Source: Pyxicephalus adspersus (taxonomy: Eukaryota > Chordata > Amphibia > Anura > Pyxicephalidae). From it: DNA of 64,000 nt. A model generated the notes under the pieces. That model worked only from the letters and a program-made list of their open reading frames with translations, was not told the DNA's origin and did no database searches. Location of the stretch: NCBI RefSeq assembly GCF_032062135.1, contig NC_092866.1, forward strand, positions 22,594,768 through 22,658,767. The letters run 5' to 3'. Each line of letters opens with the position of its first letter. Position 1 is the stretch's first letter. Positions 10,993 through 23,080 of the stretch are shown here, one piece after another. Position numbers and translations under genes: made by a program.

Positions 10993-12317
10993 GAAGTGCT
11001 TTCTTATAATATAAGAAAATATAATATTATATAAGAAAATATAAAAACAGATGTTAAAAAAAGATGTTGTCTTACACACGTAAGAATCATCCCTTACTTT
11101 GGTGATCAGTAGGAAAAGAAGGGTCACCTTCTTTTCAGTGGTCAGGTCATAGAAAATCATTAATGTCAATGGCTAACTACCTATATTAAAGCATAGGCAA
11201 TGAGATATGATCCTGGTACTGGAACTAGTTTTGGCACTGTAAAGTAACAAAGCAATCTGAACACTAGCTAGACCTTAATAGGTGGGCAGCTATGTAAAGC
11301 CATAGAGCCTGTACTCTGTCATCAAGCTCTATTGACCAGGGGCCTCTTCGAAGCCCTAGGCAACCACTTGGGATTTTAAGGTGGTTGATCCACCCTCGTT
11401 GTCCTTACTGTGCAGAGGATTGCACTTTTGCAAAATACATGTAAATACTGGACCACTCAAGTTTAATCCTCAGGTAGGGTCAGGTGGCTTGCCCTTTAAT
11501 TGTATGGCTAGATTTTCAGTCATGGTCTTATCTATGACTTTCAGAAACATCAACAAATTCCATCCCTTGTGGTTACTAAAAGGTTAAATCTATTGAAATT
11601 CTGCCTGGTTTTGTTTAAAAAGAAAGAATAAATTATAAATAGAATACTATACAATAGTCTACTTTTTTCTTTTGAGCAATTACTAAATGTTAAACTGTAG
11701 AGTCTAAAATGACACTTATTTGAGGAATTAAAAAAGATGACTCTTACTTGAATTACCACTTAAATGGTAAAGGAGACACATCTGAAAAACGAAACCCGAA
11801 TCCTTTATTGATAAGAGAGTCTGGAGTTCTAAGTACATGCAAATCCATTAAATGAGAGAGGCCGTGCAGTGAGACGCTGGTTATTTTAAACTGCGGGAGT
11901 TCTGCCCTTACCAACTCAGACCTACCTTTTTGATTACTATTGATTCTTTGCGTGTAGGTTTTAATAGTAATTTAGGGTCAAATAACCCCTGCAGTTCCAG
12001 TGGCGGGTGCATGAAGCTGATCAGCATTGGAATGACATTTCAAGTGCCATGATATAAACCAAATGATTGTCGGATCATTGGGTCATGTTTGCTGACTATA
12101 AGCCCTTCGGATCATGTTATTCTGCTCTGTGCTTTGTGGAAGATGCCTTATTTTATAACTTAGCAAAAGAAACAAAAAAAAGTTTGGATTTTTACTAGTA
12201 TGCTCCAGTTCCGTATAGTGTACAGATAAATAAACATCACATTCATCTGAGTATCATGCATGCAAACAAAATATCTCTTTTTCTCCATTTTTTAAAAGAG
12301 ATTTCAAACTTTCATGG

Positions 12318-12318
<1 letters not shown>
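10993..12318. other. Unannotated stretch
   Basis: AT-rich start (short ATATAAGAAAATAT repeats near 11005-11045), then mixed sequence. No gene or family recognised. Confidence 0.3.
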
Positions 12319-12356
<38 letters not shown>

Positions 12357-12480
12357 ACAGGATTTATATAGCGCCAACATATTATGCAGCACTGTACATT
12401 AAATAGGGGTTGCAAATGACAGACTAATACAGGAGGAGAGGACCCTGCCCCGAAGAGCTTACAATCTAGTAGATCTAGTA
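12319..12480 (-). mobile_element. L2-type LINE 3' end with (ATT)n tail
   Basis: On the minus strand: TAAGCTCTTCGGGGCAGGGT, then the GTCATTTGCAACCCCTATTT block, the tail TGTACAGTGCTGCATAATAT, GTTGGCGCTATATAAATCC and an (ATT)n tract at 12320-12356. This matches the 3' end of the longer L2 fragment at 36072-36840. It is a strongly 5'-truncated insertion. Confidence 0.85.
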
Positions 12481-12798
12481 GATGGTACATCTAATGGTCT
12501 CTGTATATTAAAACCTCCAAACATTAAGACTGGAAGGATCAGAATTATTTGGCAGATCCCTAATATGCAAGATGATTTTTTAATAAGTATTTCAAGTGTC
12601 ATCATATTTCAGCTATGTAAACGAACATCAAGAATTAAAGTTTCCAAGATAAGGAAATATATACCTACATTAAGAGTCGTGTGCTATTATAATTTTCATT
12701 CCCAAGGTCTAGGACAGACAGATCTACTTGAACTTTTATCTTAAAATTACCTCCCAAAGTTTTTATGATCAAAAATTATTTGGTCAGAAGTTTCTAAA

Positions 12799-12885
12799 AT
12801 ATGTACATATGTAAAATATACATATGTAATAAAATATACATATGTAATATATACATATGTAAAATATGTACACATGTGTGTACAA
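12799..12885. repeat. Tandem ACATATGT-based repeat
   Basis: Five imperfect copies of a 14-18 bp unit built on the self-complementary octamer ACATATGT separated by AAAATAT or AATATAT. Confidence 0.85.
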
Positions 12886-13237
12886 AATTCCCATTGTGGG
12901 GCAGGGATGGGGTAACCCCAGGACAAATAAAGATATTGATCAGAATTCTTTGATTGTATGTACACGTGACAAGACGTGTGTACTTTCAGATTAAATTTAC
13001 CTTTTTATCTTTCCACTGAGGACAGACACTTGCAACTAATCGACAGTTAACTTCACTTCCGATTAATTTCAGATCAGATATTTTTATCAGATCAGTGATT
13101 GGATCAGAAAGGAAAATGGCCTGTACAAGTGTGTAGTAAGCTTGAATCAGACAGGTGATGCAAGGGGGGCAAAGCTGGACATCTCTAGCTCTGCCTACAA
13201 TTTAGAGTGGCTTCCGGGGGCTAATGGAGAGATTTGT

Positions 13238-13279
13238 CATTGGTGGCAGTTGTCAGGGCCTGACAACAGCCAACCAATG
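13238..13279. repeat. Near-perfect palindrome, about 20-bp arms
   Basis: CATTGGTGGCAGTTGTCAGG is followed directly by its inverted copy CCTGACAACAGCCAACCAATG with one indel. It is a hairpin with almost no loop and may mark the centre of a decayed foldback element. Confidence 0.85.
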
Positions 13280-14659
13280 AAAATGCTGACTACTCTTTTA
13301 ATGCCTAATTGAATTTGATAGCTGCCCAGTATGTACTTTTAACAGCTCCCAATGTAAACTTTTAGTTTAGCTTTGGCTGAAGCCAACCAGTAGCCACTGT
13401 CCAGCTGAAAGTTATTCAAAGCAAACAGAGGCATTTTCAAACAACAATACTAATTTGTAGCCTGGCTTTTCTTTGTAAGCTCTCCAGAGTATAAATTTTA
13501 TTATATTGTGTAAGATGGATAACATCACATGTACAATATGTTTAATAGTTCTGTACATACCAATGGGGCTTTAAATGGGACATGTGAATTATATTTTGAA
13601 AGTATTAGGGTTTCAAGTCATGTGGCTAATGGACACTACAAGTTCCAAAACTACATAATAATACCTAAACAATCCAAAACAATAATTATATTATTTATAA
13701 ATATACTAATATACTATAAATATACAAAAGTATTACAGTTATAATAATATTGTTAAAAATACAGCTAAAAATATACTACTTCATGTATGGATTGTCAATG
13801 AAAACAGGTAAATACATATTGGATATTTATTAATATTGCAGTGCCATTAATACAGCAATCATTTTTTTCAGCTGTCAGTTTTATAGCAACTCCAAAAAGG
13901 ACACTGTGGATTTTTCTTTCCGCCTGCATATTTCTCCTCTGCTGTGCAGGCAGCATAGGACACTTAACATAACACAAACTTTATTTGTTTTACATCATAC
14001 CTAGCATATTTTCCTGCTGATATTTTTTTATTTATTGTTACAGCTGTATGTATGGAGCTGATTAAAATAAAGAGAGAAAGGGCTGTAATTTTGGAAGCAC
14101 CCCTAAACAGATTTACATGGATTCATACACAGGATTTATGTAATAAATGGTTCAAATATTAGGCCACAAATTAGTGGCATTAAAACACACTATTTATTTC
14201 ACACATTTATTATTGCTAGTTATTATTGAAAGAGTGGCAAACCTTAGTTAATAATCAAATTATTTCAACATGTTAAAAGATGGATATAGAATGGTTACTC
14301 TGTATACCTAGACTTGTGTATTACCTTTTCATTTCCATATTTCAGACCACATATAAAGTTCATGTTCTATAATATTTTGTTATTTTACCAATAAAATAAT
14401 AATTCTGGAGTCTGAATGTACATTACATTTGAGGTTTCAAATGAAAGCTCATGTTCTAGCTGCATACCGAGTTAAAAAGCTGATCTTATTTTCTTGTAAA
14501 TGTCACTTTAGTTACAGCAGTGACTTTCCTATTGGCTTGAAGTTGTCGGGAGCAATCTCTACTTTTTAAATTCTTATAAAGACTTACTGGTTTGGACCTT
14601 TGGTTCATTTGTCCACCTCCACCTCCTTTTTGTATCTGTCATTTTTCAACCCCTATTTA

Positions 14660-14717
14660 AAGTACAGCGCTGCATAATATGTTGGCTTTATAAATACAGT
14701 TTATTATTAATAAGATT
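14660..14717 (+). mobile_element. Solo L2/SINE tail
   Basis: AAAGTACAGCGCTGCATAAT, then ATGTTGGCTTTATAAATACAG and an ATTATTAAT end. Only about 58 bp remain, so LINE and SINE origin cannot be told apart. Confidence 0.75.
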
Positions 14718-15617
14718 ACCAGCTTGGGAAATTCGCTGTCTCCTTTTTGTTCTGGTAACTATTGTCAAAGGTACTAAAAGTGTAAAACAAAATGTAATAT
14801 TTTGAGCAAGAATCTTCCAAAAGAATTGGAAATCTTTACATGGGTAGACTTTTTAAGGTTTTCCCTCATTTAAACAAATGTTCTTATATTAACTGAAATC
14901 AACAGACAGGGATACTGCTCTATCAAAAATGAAAAAAAAGTTTATGATTTTGATGATTTGATATGCTTTAAATCTTATTTAAAGTAAGAAAATGTAATAT
15001 ATTGTACATTAGATTGTATATTAGATTAGATGACTGCATTTGAATCTTTTCAGGCTTTTTGTCCTTCATTTTCACTTACCAATCCTGTAAATAGTATGTG
15101 CAGTACAAGGCTGTATTCATTTTTTGTTCAGTTTACTTTCTTGTATTTTATAATTCTAATATCACAAAATTCACATTTCCTGTCCTAAGGTGGTTAAGCC
15201 ACTCACAGCATTGTATCAATGGTAGGCACCAAGCATGTCTCCCAGACTGGACTTCAAAAATGTCTTTATCTCTATTACACGAGAGCTGAAAGAATTACCA
15301 GTTTGAAGAAGAAACATACCATTGCTTGCATTAATAGTTTAGCTAACAATAAGGGACAAGAACATGTAAAAGTTCTCAATTGAAAGCTAAGGCAGCCACC
15401 ATGTCTTTAGCACAGGTAGGCATAAATATTTTTCATTTTTGTTCTTGAGTTTTCTTCTTGAGATCAAGTAAAATGGGATATAAAATACATAATCATTTTT
15501 TGATAATATTATTAAAACAACTGTGATAGTCATTGCATATTCCATATATAAACCCTAAAAGCCACACATATGACCTTTTTGTTGCTTTTTGATCAAATGA
15601 TCTCTTTAACATGATTT

Positions 15618-15623
<6 letters not shown>
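14718..15623. other. Unannotated AT-rich stretch
   Basis: No gene or dispersed repeat recognised. A 63-codon frame at 15098-15289 lacks features. Confidence 0.3.

Positions 15624-15655
<32 letters not shown>
15624..15655. repeat. (AT)n microsatellite
   Basis: About 16 AT dinucleotides, followed by TTTATTTATTTTC. Confidence 0.95.
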
Positions 15656-15658
<3 letters not shown>

Positions 15659-15689
15659 TTATTTTCTTATATAACAGTGGCTCTTTCGT

Positions 15690-16300
15690 ACATATGGCCT
15701 ATGGCCCATGTAATGCTGACCTGACCGGTCCTATATAGAGAAGCAAGGTGAGGAGTAAACCACAGCAGAGATTGGGCCTATACAGTAAAACCAGAAATAA
15801 CATTAAAACGGCTCAAGAAATGCCACAAAATAAGGCAGTAATCTGTTTTAAAGGGGTGCCCCGTGAAGCAATGCGTTAAAGGGCCCTCTGGCAGCAGAAG
15901 TGTTAATAAAACAAGAGGAAATAATTATATAAGTGCTCAGTGTTTACTCTGCAGTGCAGGCATTTTATTTCCACTGTGCCCCAAGCCTGACGTTTTAATG
16001 ATCTGCTTTGCTTCGCTTTTTACAAGCAACCCATATTAAAAGGGGCATTTTATGTACAGTTTTAACATTTGTTCGCAAGAATTCACTCTTTTGTCATATG
16101 TCCGGGTTTTTTTCAGTGTTTCTCAAGAAGTTGTTCTCAGGGCTATAAATGGGGAGAAAGAAAACATCTTGGCTATTTATAACTTTTTTACCTCCTTGTT
16201 TTTTTACAAAGAAGCAGCATCGTTCTCAATCTACAATATTATTCCCGCTCGTGTTTTTATAACAGTTGCTGGTGGGCAGAATGGAATGTTTTGAGGTCTC
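15690..16300. promoter_or_regulatory. Candidate conserved non-coding block
   Basis: About 600 bp free of any repeat family seen in this window, with mixed composition and dense short motifs (for example GTTTTAATGATCTGC, GGCTATAAATGG, GGCTATTTATAAC). The 80-codon frame at 16052-16294 (+) is Phe-rich and probably incidental. The call rests on texture alone. Confidence 0.22.
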
Positions 16301-18519
16301 TGTGATGTATACTGACCATTTACAATGTTGTAGGGAATCTGAACTTTAACTTTCAATTTATGGGTAACAAAACATAAACTGTTCCTTCAAGAAAGATAGA
16401 ACTGATATTATCACAAATCATATTGTATTCATAAGTTAAATATATTAATTTTGCTTTATTCTTCTTTGCGACCATGGTTTCCAAGCAAGGGTCTTCATCT
16501 TCTTGCTTCTATCGTTGTCTTACTGCCTTTCTCTAAAGTCTAATTAGAGCTTGAGAAAAAAAAGACAATCTAGTGCTTAGAATAAGGCATTTAAAATCTG
16601 TAGGTGTGTTGTACTGCATACTTCATGTCTAGTGAGTTAATTGTAGGTCTACATACACACACTATATAATTGTATCCATGTAACCCACCAATTGTATGGA
16701 ATGTGTACAACGTTTTTTTTTTTTACATTATTTATTGATCCACACAGTGACCAACTTGGACGATTGCTGTAATTTCATATAGTGGAGAATTTTCAGGGTT
16801 CCCCTGCTTGTCCTTACCCCTACCCTCTCTATAGAGCTGTCACTGGAAACAATCACAAAAGATTATTTTCAGTGATAGAAATAGCTTATCGCAAACTTCA
16901 AATGAGCATCTATACTGCAACCAGGTGCCCTTTTAAACTACTAGGCACTCGGAAGCAACAATAAAGGGGAGCCAGAAGCCCTAGTGGGTGAGAGAAGTGG
17001 GAAGAGGGCTGCATGACAGGGTGAGAGGGGGAGGTAGGAAAGGAAGGGGTAAAAAAAAATGGTATGGTTCATATGGTGTTCTGGGATAGGGGGATGTGTA
17101 GTAGAGGGGATGGGAATAGATGGGGAGAGGTTGGAGGCAGGGAAAATAGCAGAGTGAGTTAGACTAAGGAGCGCTTTCCTGCTCACCCTCCCTGAAAAGA
17201 AACAAAATGGTGGTGGGGATTGAGTTGTTTTGCCATGGCAGCACAATGCAGGTTAGAGGTTCATAAAGTGAGGTTGATTTTAGGTAAGAAAACAAAAAGG
17301 GGGCGACCATCCAGAGTAAACATTTTTCCATGTAAGTAGAGCCCACACTTGCACAAGGTTGTTATGAGGACTGCAGTGAGCGCTGGATACAGGGTAATTG
17401 TTCCCGAATCAGTGTGGTAGCATCTGGGGGGTCGTTAGATATTTGGTTAGTACCTTTTGTGGATCTTTGACTCAAAAGAATTGTATCTGGTATGGTAACT
17501 GTTGTTGTAAATGTGTTTAAAATTGATATGTTAGTGAAAGGCTGCAATGGCCACTTTACTTCAAAGAGGTTATGTTGTATTTATTTGGGACTTGTCATAG
17601 GGTACATGGCGAGTGAAGAGGTCCTAACGTTATCTTCTCTACCCTGGTCATGTTTTTAATTGGTGTTTCCAAGCCTTCACCGAAGACGATGGAAGTCTAC
17701 GGAAGCAGTTCAAGCAGCAGAATGCCTTGAGACGTTGCATGGCCCATCTAAAAAATACACCGCATCTAAACTCCTCTAAAAAAAGGGATTTCAACTGTTC
17801 TAACTTCTTTCAGTGGTAACCAGGTCTTTGGGGCTACTTGAATACAGGTTGACAGAAGTGAACTGCAACAGTCATGCTGTCAAAAATGAGTCTGGAATTT
17901 TCTTTGTTAATAGACAGGAGCCAATCATGGTCTTAAAGCCTGGACCTTTCACTCATGAATATAGATTTTACACCGTGTAGTAGAATAGTTTGTATCTGTA
18001 TTACAAAGCAGAAGAAAATAGAAACTCATTTGCAAAATATGGTAAATATGTATGTGATTGCACTAGAGGAAATAGAGAACTGATTTTAAAATTCCTTACT
18101 GAAATAGAACATACTATTGTAGTGTGTACTAGATAAAGGAATACAAAATACAATTAATATACAAAATGTAAAGATCGCCAGCACTCTAAAAGAACTTAGT
18201 ATAATGGCTAGAGCTTACTGCTTACACTTTCTTTTCTTTGCTGCCAGCCAATTTTTTATTCTTTACTGGTACCACATGCCACATAAAGACATCATATTAA
18301 AGATGATGAGTACATTTTCTGGGTCTGCAGTTTTTTTTTTATTTGTCTTTGATCCCTACCCTGCCTCCTCGTATATACATTTTGCAATCTGCAACAACAC
18401 CTGTGAACACTGAACTAGACCATAATCTTCATATAAAAAAAGCAATGAAGATTCATCGTTTACAATAAGGAAACCTCAACACATCTATTAAGACACTGCA
18501 CCATCAACAGACCATTTTA
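16301..18519. other. Unannotated, including a purine-rich segment
   Basis: From about 16960 to 17330 the plus strand is strikingly purine-rich (GGGAAGAGGG, GAGAGGGGGAGGTAGG). Minus-strand frames of 60-101 codons in 16941-17547 derive from this skew. The segment to about 17930 could be an old, unclassified transposon. The rest is AT-rich. Confidence 0.3.
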
Positions 18520-18970
18520 TTAAAGTGGAATTATCACCACATTTTTTACTTTATATAACCCTTTTTTATTAAGCAAAAAAATGTGTTTTTTTTTTAAGAA
18601 GAGAAGGCCCTTCCCCTTCTGTCTTTATCACCGCAGTGGTAAAGACTAAATGGTAAGCCCAGAGCCTTCTGGAATATGCCTGCAATGTAAGAAAAAGTAA
18701 AGTAAAAGTAAAAAGTAGTAAGTAACAAAAAAGTACTGATCTCACTCGTGTGCATTTACAGTAGAAAAACGTCAGCCGATCTCACGCATGTGCAGTGCGA
18801 GATCAAGTAACGTAGGCAGAAGCTGGAAGATGAAAGAAGATGGCGGCACCCTGCTTTAGGGTCAAGTACAGTGGTAAATATACATGTTACCTCCAGGGGG
18901 CTATATTGAAAAAAATTGCAGTCCTAAAGATATATCTTTTTGTGGATGATTAATGTAAAGCAGACTTTAA
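18520..18970. mobile_element. TTAA-ended MITE, family 1
   Basis: Left end TTAAAGTGGAATTATCACC at 18520 and right end AGCAGACTTTAA at 18970. The interior holds GATCTCACGCATGTGCAGTG and CGAGATCAAG, shared with 27521 and related to 62359. TTAA at both edges fits Kolobok/T2-type or piggyBac-type insertion; T2 MITEs of this form are known in frogs. No transposase is present. Confidence 0.7.
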
Positions 18971-18974
18971 AAAA

Positions 18975-19320
18975 TATATATTGGGAGCAGGCAGGTTGTT
19001 TATTGAAGGAGGGACAATTCTGAAATAAAACAATCTTATCTGCCTGCTGGTAATTATGTATCTAAACTTACCTTGCTCTGTATATCTTCATCCTGGGTAG
19101 GACTAGGACCTGCCTAGTCACATTTTATAATTTTTAGAGTTTAAGTACTAAAGCAGGATGTTTTCAGGAAGCTATGTACAGTACTACGCAGCCTTTCCAT
19201 TGGATAGAGAGGCACACAGACCTAGTGATGACATGTTTGGTCTAAAATAACATAATTGATAAGGAGTAAAGGAGGAACAAGTGAAGGCAATCATAGGAGG
19301 ATAAAAGTCACTTTTAATAC
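18975..19320 (-). mobile_element. TTAA-ended element, family 2, reverse orientation
   Basis: On the plus strand it starts with GAGCAGGCAGGTTGTTTATTG and AGGAGGGACAATTCTG, the reverse complement of the distal block at 37180-37260 (TGCAATAAT, CCTGCCTGTTCAC). It appears to end near AGTCACTTTTAAT. It abuts the family 1 element. The boundaries are approximate. Confidence 0.5.
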
Positions 19321-21134
19321 AGAAATGATGTACGGTACAACTTTAGCTTTCTAGAGCCTTCAGCCTTACCCAGTATGCTTAATCAATCTGACTGGTTTTA
19401 ATGGAACACAGTTTACGGTGAATGGACTTTTTGATTTCAGCACAGTTACACAGTTAAATCACTAATCAATGTTACTTTTTGCTTTCAGTTGCTCTTGAAA
19501 TAATTTATTTTCTCAGCATTTATTTGTCACATTTAACAATATAATTGGCATACAGTTACACAAACCAAGTATTACATTGGTCTGTCCTATTACAATTAAT
19601 GTGGTGAGTTGAATACTTGCTGTTCATTTCGCATGGTGCTTGTATGAAATAAATGCTTTACATTGTATAGTAATATTATGCAAATGTGGGTTTGATTTAG
19701 CGTTCCGTTGAATAGAAATGATGTTAAGTGTATAATTTCATGCTGCGCCAAAGTCATGTCTTGAAGAGTACAATATAACAAAGCGTATGATCTTACTTTT
19801 TTCCCCCAGTACAGTTTTAGATTTATGCAAGCACGTGTTTAACATCTGCCACAAAATTCATACTAGTGATAATTATATGTGTGTTGAGTTTACATGTTTT
19901 TAAGTTGCCATGCTCCTTTAATAAGCCGAAGAAATGAAACACTTATAAGTAATTGGCTTTCATAATTTTAACTTATGTTGGGGAAAAATGGACTACGACT
20001 AATATCCCCCAGCTGTGATGATGACCTCCCGTTGGCCTGTAGGCCAATTATGAGACATTTCTTTCAGGACATTAACTACGCACTGATAAAAGTGTATGGT
20101 GACTTCACTAGACCTTCCAGTATTCTTCCACATGGGTGACTTCCATTTTTATACAATAGATTTAAGGCTTGAGTAGATGAGCAATGTTTTTGTGCATTTT
20201 TTTTTTATTTGTGTGTAAATGTCATCCATGCACAAGCAACCTTTACTCACACTGCATTTCCCTGTTTCGTATTTACTTGGATGACAAAACCATGTACTGT
20301 AGACATTTATTGAAGAAAATTCAAGCTTTTTAAAACATACACCACAACTCTTAAAATAGTCCTACTGTCTTTGGAATTTTACAGTAAATAAAGGCAACTA
20401 TCTGCAATAGTCAGCAAAAAAATCTGACCTATGTTTTGTCCATTGTGTTTTTCTTTGTGATTTTCAAGTGATTTCCCCTAATTTCCTATCCCACACATGC
20501 ATAGGAAAGTGAGAAGAAGACAATAAAAACTCAAGAGATGTTCCAGCCCTTTCCAGCAAAAAATAAAGTTTTATCTGTAGCTCTACTTTAATCAAAGATT
20601 TAACTTAGAAGTTATCAGGACACAATAAAGGTGAAAAATGACCTTCCAATGAACAATATAGCCTAGCGTACTTGGAGCCAATAGCTAAATTGAAAGCTCA
20701 CTTCCCAGCCATATATTCACTTTATAGTTCGGTCCACCATAGTCAAAGCAGTGCATTTGGTGGAAAATTGTGACTGGTTAGTGAAGGAGAAAAAATTTAA
20801 TCATAAGATCACCTCTTTTTTCCTACAGCCAGTAAGCTCTGTTTGTTAGATTCAAAGCATTATGCAAAAAGGCTGATTTTTCCAAATGCTGATGTGCAGG
20901 GGATTACAGTACACTCATGCAATGACTAGAGGCCAGTCAATGGGTGCATGACCAGCCAAAAAAATGAATATTTTTTCAGATATCACAATTTTTTGTTTTT
21001 TGTCATGAACCCATTAACTAGCAAACCAGACATCTGGAATCACCAATGCAAGTGCTTTATATTAAACAGTGGAGGGTGCTCCCATTGACTTTTGGTTAGT
21101 AGGGGGCACTCCCAGCTGAGTGTTGAGAGAAGAA

Positions 21135-21194
21135 AGGGCATTCTTGATTAATGTTTGATCGATATATTGATTAAATATCAGTTAAGAATGCCCT
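21135..21194. repeat. 60-bp imperfect palindrome
   Basis: AGGGCATTCTT at the left is exactly mirrored by AAGAATGCCCT at the right, with further partial pairing inward (GATTAATGTTTGATC against GATTAAATATC). The preceding 80 bp (GGTGCTCCC, GGGGGCACTCCC) resemble parts of the 23.1-24.0 kb dimer. Confidence 0.8.
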
Positions 21195-21378
21195 ATGTTT
21201 TAATAGATTTTCATTAAACCTAATGTTTTTATTGAATATAATGTCTAATCTGCTAAAAATATTGGTTCACTTTAAATAAGGTACTTTTTTTTTAAATAAA
21301 TACATAACCGGATTAAACTGCAGGTCTTTTACATCTGCTTAAACTTTCACGCCAAGCCTATTCAAGAGACGATAGGAT

Positions 21379-21597
21379 TTGGTAATGCTTGCAAGAATCC
21401 ACAGGAAGTACTTAAATAGTCTTTTGGTGATAGAAAAAAGAAAAGCCCTGGGAATCTTTGATACAGAAGATCTAACAGATCTCAGGACACCTGGATTTAG
21501 TTTACTAAATGTATTTATTTTACTGCTTAAAGTTTGTGACCTTAGCAGTTGTGAACACATAAATATGTTGTTGGCTTTAATAAACGGACGCCCCTGA
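21379..21597 (+). other. Unconfirmed open reading frame, no family recognised
   Basis: An open frame of 72 codons lies between an in-frame TAG at 21373 and a TGA at 21595-21597; the first ATG is at 21385. The product would be mixed charged and hydrophobic, with a KYLNSLLVIEKRKALG segment near the start and a Leu-rich second half. The reverse strand is open over nearly the same interval, which argues against coding. No splice signals or domain were recognised. Confidence 0.12.
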
Positions 21598-23080
21598 TGC
21601 TAAAGGCACGTGACATTCTGCATTTGCTGACTTAAGGGAAGCCAAGGAAATGTAAATAAAAAGCAAACATAATCTTGTCTTGTTTCATCAGCTGCAATAA
21701 ATACACATGCCTGGATTTTGTAAAAAAAACACTGAAGCTCCTCTTTGCCACTAACGTGTGAATACAGAACAATAGAGAAACAATGGACGATGTGGAACAC
21801 TTTGATTTTTTTCCAATTTTATGCTGGCTTCTGTTAACAGACATTGTTGTTTTATTATGAGTTGAGTTTTCATTTAAATAGAACCAGATACATACATGTT
21901 TATACTAAGTTAAATAAAAACTTTGGCAAAAACAAACATCACTACTAGACATATAATTTTATAAAATACAAGGGTACCCATAAGCTCCATTAATTGCTCC
22001 ATTAGGAAAGACACTTTTCTTAAACTGGAAAAAGAAGACATGACTTCTAGCACTATTTGCTCACTATAAAGTCTTAAAGTTGAATCTAAATTAGTCAAAT
22101 AGATCTTTTGATCAATTTTGCAACATTTCAATAAATCTTTGTACTGTATGAATGTGTTTTCTATCAGCTGAATGGGCATACACATGAATGCTTGGCCGAA
22201 CATTCAAATTTATGGAGCAGCTGATACACAGTAATCCCGGAAGGTGTGCCAATCATCCCATCTAATTCATCCAAACACCACCCCACCCCCTTGTCTATAG
22301 ACATTCTTTATCCTAATGGGTGTTGGTGTTGCTATAGAGGGTTATAGTTGATTGACATTTTGTCCCTTTAGAAGTGTTAGAAGAAGTGGAGTATAATGGA
22401 TTAGATGCCACCAATCATTTGGTGCTCATTCAAGCCCCTCTATTTATCCCCTTGTTTGTGTTTTCCCCATAAGGTTTAATTTGTTGAAAAAGCATAGTTG
22501 TTATGGTCCTTGCCTTAGAAACTCTTATCAGTTTCCCTACCAAAGGCTGCTTTGTGGACATATATCACAGATCTGGATGTTTGGCACCCAACCTAAATCC
22601 CTAAAAACAGAATATTTTCTTCGGTATGTGTCTGTACTGATCAGATGCAAATATTTCCTATATCCAATTATTGTTTCCACTTAAAAATACACTATCAGGT
22701 TTTTGTTAACGCTTCGGTAAGATATAAAACACATTCTAGATATTGCAGTTTTTACATGGACATTCACATCTGTCAATGTTTGAGCTTTCATTCTCCTTAC
22801 AAGGAATGATACATTTCAATACAGAGGAAGAATGCAGTCAACATAGGAAGCTGTGATATGCAAGGAACAGCAATATATTGACCTTTGATCTGATTACATA
22901 CAAACTGAAGAACATTTAGCCAAAGGCATTGAGTGATGAAAACACTGTTAAAATCTGTTTACCCCAGGACTGTATTCTATACTTCTCAAACCTATCATTA
23001 TATTGTCACTTCTTATAAGATACAATCAAAAGCTAAAATTGAACAGTCCGCTTTGCAAATATGGGAAGCCTGATACTGAT

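Larger units (their letters stand above)
12481..14659. other. Mostly unannotated; small tandem and inverted repeats
   Basis: Contains a short tandem repeat at 12799-12885 and a palindrome at 13238-13279 (separate entries). A stretch around 12950-13150 has ACACGTGACAAGACGTGTGT-like and CTGTACAAGTGTGTAG ends and may be an unclassified MITE. The rest is AT-rich with no gene recognised. Confidence 0.35.
19321..23080. other. Long unannotated stretch
   Basis: No gene recognised. It holds a TTGGCC/GGCCAA mini-palindrome near 20033, a 60-bp palindrome at 21135-21194, a plus-strand frame at 21379-21597 and a 97-codon minus-strand frame at 21910-22203. The last two look moderately protein-like, but each has a competing frame or hydrophobic AT-driven composition and no family match. 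Confidence 0.3.

Noticed and set aside
21910..22203. 97-codon minus-strand frame with helix-like composition
   Set aside because: Very hydrophobic, AT-driven, no family resemblance; could be an old transposase trace but nothing identifies it.
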